Below, in pieces: positions 63,334 to 64,000 of a stretch of DNA of 64,000 bases (positions are counted from its first letter, which is position 1; each line of letters begins with the position of its first letter). Under the pieces are notes generated by a model. That model saw only the letters and a program-made list of their open reading frames with translations, was not told the DNA's origin and ran no database searches. The stretch is from the NCBI GenBank assembly GCA_046331425.1, contig JAXLQU010000001.1:248001-312000 (forward strand), in the 5' to 3' direction. This DNA comes from JANNUT01 sp046331425 (lineage in GTDB: Bacteria > Acidobacteriota > Polarisedimenticolia > J045). Both the position numbers and the translations under genes were made by a program.

Positions 63334-64000
63334 TTAAGACGCGCCATCCGTCAGCGGATCCAGTCCCATCAGATGGCGGCGCAGCATCTCCAGGGCGGTG
63401 AGCGAAGCAGCTCGTTGTACGCGATCGCGATCGCCGCGAAACCGCCGCTCGACCGTCAGCGTTCCCAACCCGGTGTGGGCCGCGAGCGCGAGGTAGACCA
63501 GCCCCAGTGGTTTCGTGGAGGTCGCTCCGCCGGGCCCAGCAATTCCCGTCACCGCCAGCGCAAGCGTCGCGCCGGTGCGCTGCAACGCACCGCGCGCCAT
63601 TGCTTCTGCCACCGCTCGACTGACCGCGCCCTGCGCTTCGATCAACAGTGGATCGACGCCCAGCCAGGTCGACTTCATGGCATTGCTGTAGGTCACCAGC
63701 CCACCCAAGAGATATCCCGATGATCCAGCGTGCTGTGTGAGCAACGCCGCGATCCGCCCTCCCGTACAAGACTCGGCCGTCACCAGCGACTGTTTTGCGT
63801 CCAACAGCAAGCGATGCACGGTCCCGTCGAGTGTGTCGTCATCGCGGCCGAAAATCGACGCACCGAGCCGTCGTGTGGCTTCGGCCGCGGCGGGTGCCAG
63901 CGTCGCGCGCGCGGCCGCGCTGTCGCGTGCTTCCGCGGTGAGTTTCAACCAAACCTCGGGTGAGTGAGCCCGATAGCCGACTTTGACCCGTGGGTACTTG
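63334..64000 (-). CDS. CinA-family protein (NMN amidohydrolase/competence-damage), C-terminal part; 5' end outside window
   Basis: The frame stays open to the right edge. The edge sequence reads YPRVKVGYRAHSPEVWLKL, matching the end of the CinA N-terminal (MoCF-like) domain. The CinA C-terminal domain follows: AESCTGGRIAALLT, TYSNAMKSTWLGV, VSRAVAEAMARGAL, and GIAGPGGATSTKPLGLVYLAL. The C-terminal domain removes the amide of nicotinamide mononucleotide (PncC activity), and the full protein recycles pyridine nucleotides. About 222 residues are visible of a usual 410-420. The only start-like codon inside this stretch (near 63948) is probably internal. Confidence 0.9.
   Translation of the reverse strand, partial: KYPRVKVGYRAHSPEVWLKLTAEARDSAAARATLAPAAAEATRRLGASIFGRDDDTLDGTVHRLLLDAKQSLVTAESCTGGRIAALLTQHAGSSGYLLGGLVTYSNAMKSTWLGVDPLLIEAQGAVSRAVAEAMARGALQRTGATLALAVTGIAGPGGATSTKPLGLVYLALAAHTGLGTLTVERRFRGDRDRVQRAASLTALEMLRRHLMGLDPLTDGAS

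Overview
This is a GC-rich (about 60% or more by eye), densely coded bacterial chromosome segment. A GroES/GroEL operon under a CIRCE element, Hsp20/HtpX/HtrA/GrpE genes, a PEP-CTERM/exosortase-type polysaccharide locus, a zinc-ribbon Ser/Thr kinase with a polytopic membrane tail, and large secreted proteases with FnIII-like repeats together suggest a free-living Gram-negative-type bacterium. Acidobacteriota or a neighbouring phylum is my best guess. That is an inference from gene content and not a phylogenetic result. I found no rRNA, tRNA, CRISPR array, integrase or intact insertion sequence.

Layout. 1-2376: the tail of a histidine phosphatase, then groES-groEL on the minus strand with terminator, promoter and CIRCE operator. 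2496-5005: a divergent two-gene unit, a Clp-D2-like AAA+ ATPase with a novel N-terminal half and an overlapping unknown gene. 5048-16117: accessory genes: an NmrA-like gene with an internal stop, a DUF5060/apiosidase-like glycosidase, a frameshifted sarcosine-oxidase-like gene, an ArsR-SRPBCC operon with a visible promoter/operator, a 1477-residue metalloprotease, and L-2-hydroxyglutarate oxidase. 16118-44047: a roughly 28-kb plus-strand exopolysaccharide/O-antigen locus after a 450-base leader. Its genes run: priming sugar transferase, deacetylase, export protein, Wzz-type copolymerase, tyrosine kinase, Wzx flippase, seven glycosyltransferases, two CapK-like adenylating enzymes, O-antigen ligase/polymerase, methyltransferases, and a nucleotide-sugar/C-methyl-sugar module. 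A convergent asparagine synthetase (44057-45898) closes it. 46034-52544: minus-strand Ser/Thr kinase, then the proteostasis operon hsp20-htpX-htrA-grpE, then a small ferredoxin. 52613-63290: plus-strand housekeeping genes: degenerate dGTPase-like gene, rpiB, glyA, dinG-type helicase, PfkB sugar/adenosine kinase, pntA-pntB, a hydrolase and a methyltransferase. The right edge cuts a CinA-family gene.

How the genes work together. The polysaccharide genes form a nearly complete Wzx/Wzy-type pathway: priming on undecaprenyl phosphate, chain assembly, flipping, polymerisation, length control through Wzz and a BY-kinase, and export. It resembles PEP-CTERM/XrtA loci, but no exosortase is present here. 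The chaperone and protease genes at the left end and near 49-52 kb form two separate stress modules.

Seven genes are broken in this sequence. Five of the breaks are single-base deletions in short homopolymers, each curable by adding one base. This points to base-calling or assembly error as much as to real decay, so those genes may be intact in the organism. The least explained features are the AAA+/unknown pair at 2496-5005, the internally duplicated cysteine-rich protein at 40377-41354, the paired CapK-like enzymes, and the dGTPase homologue that has lost its catalytic residues.
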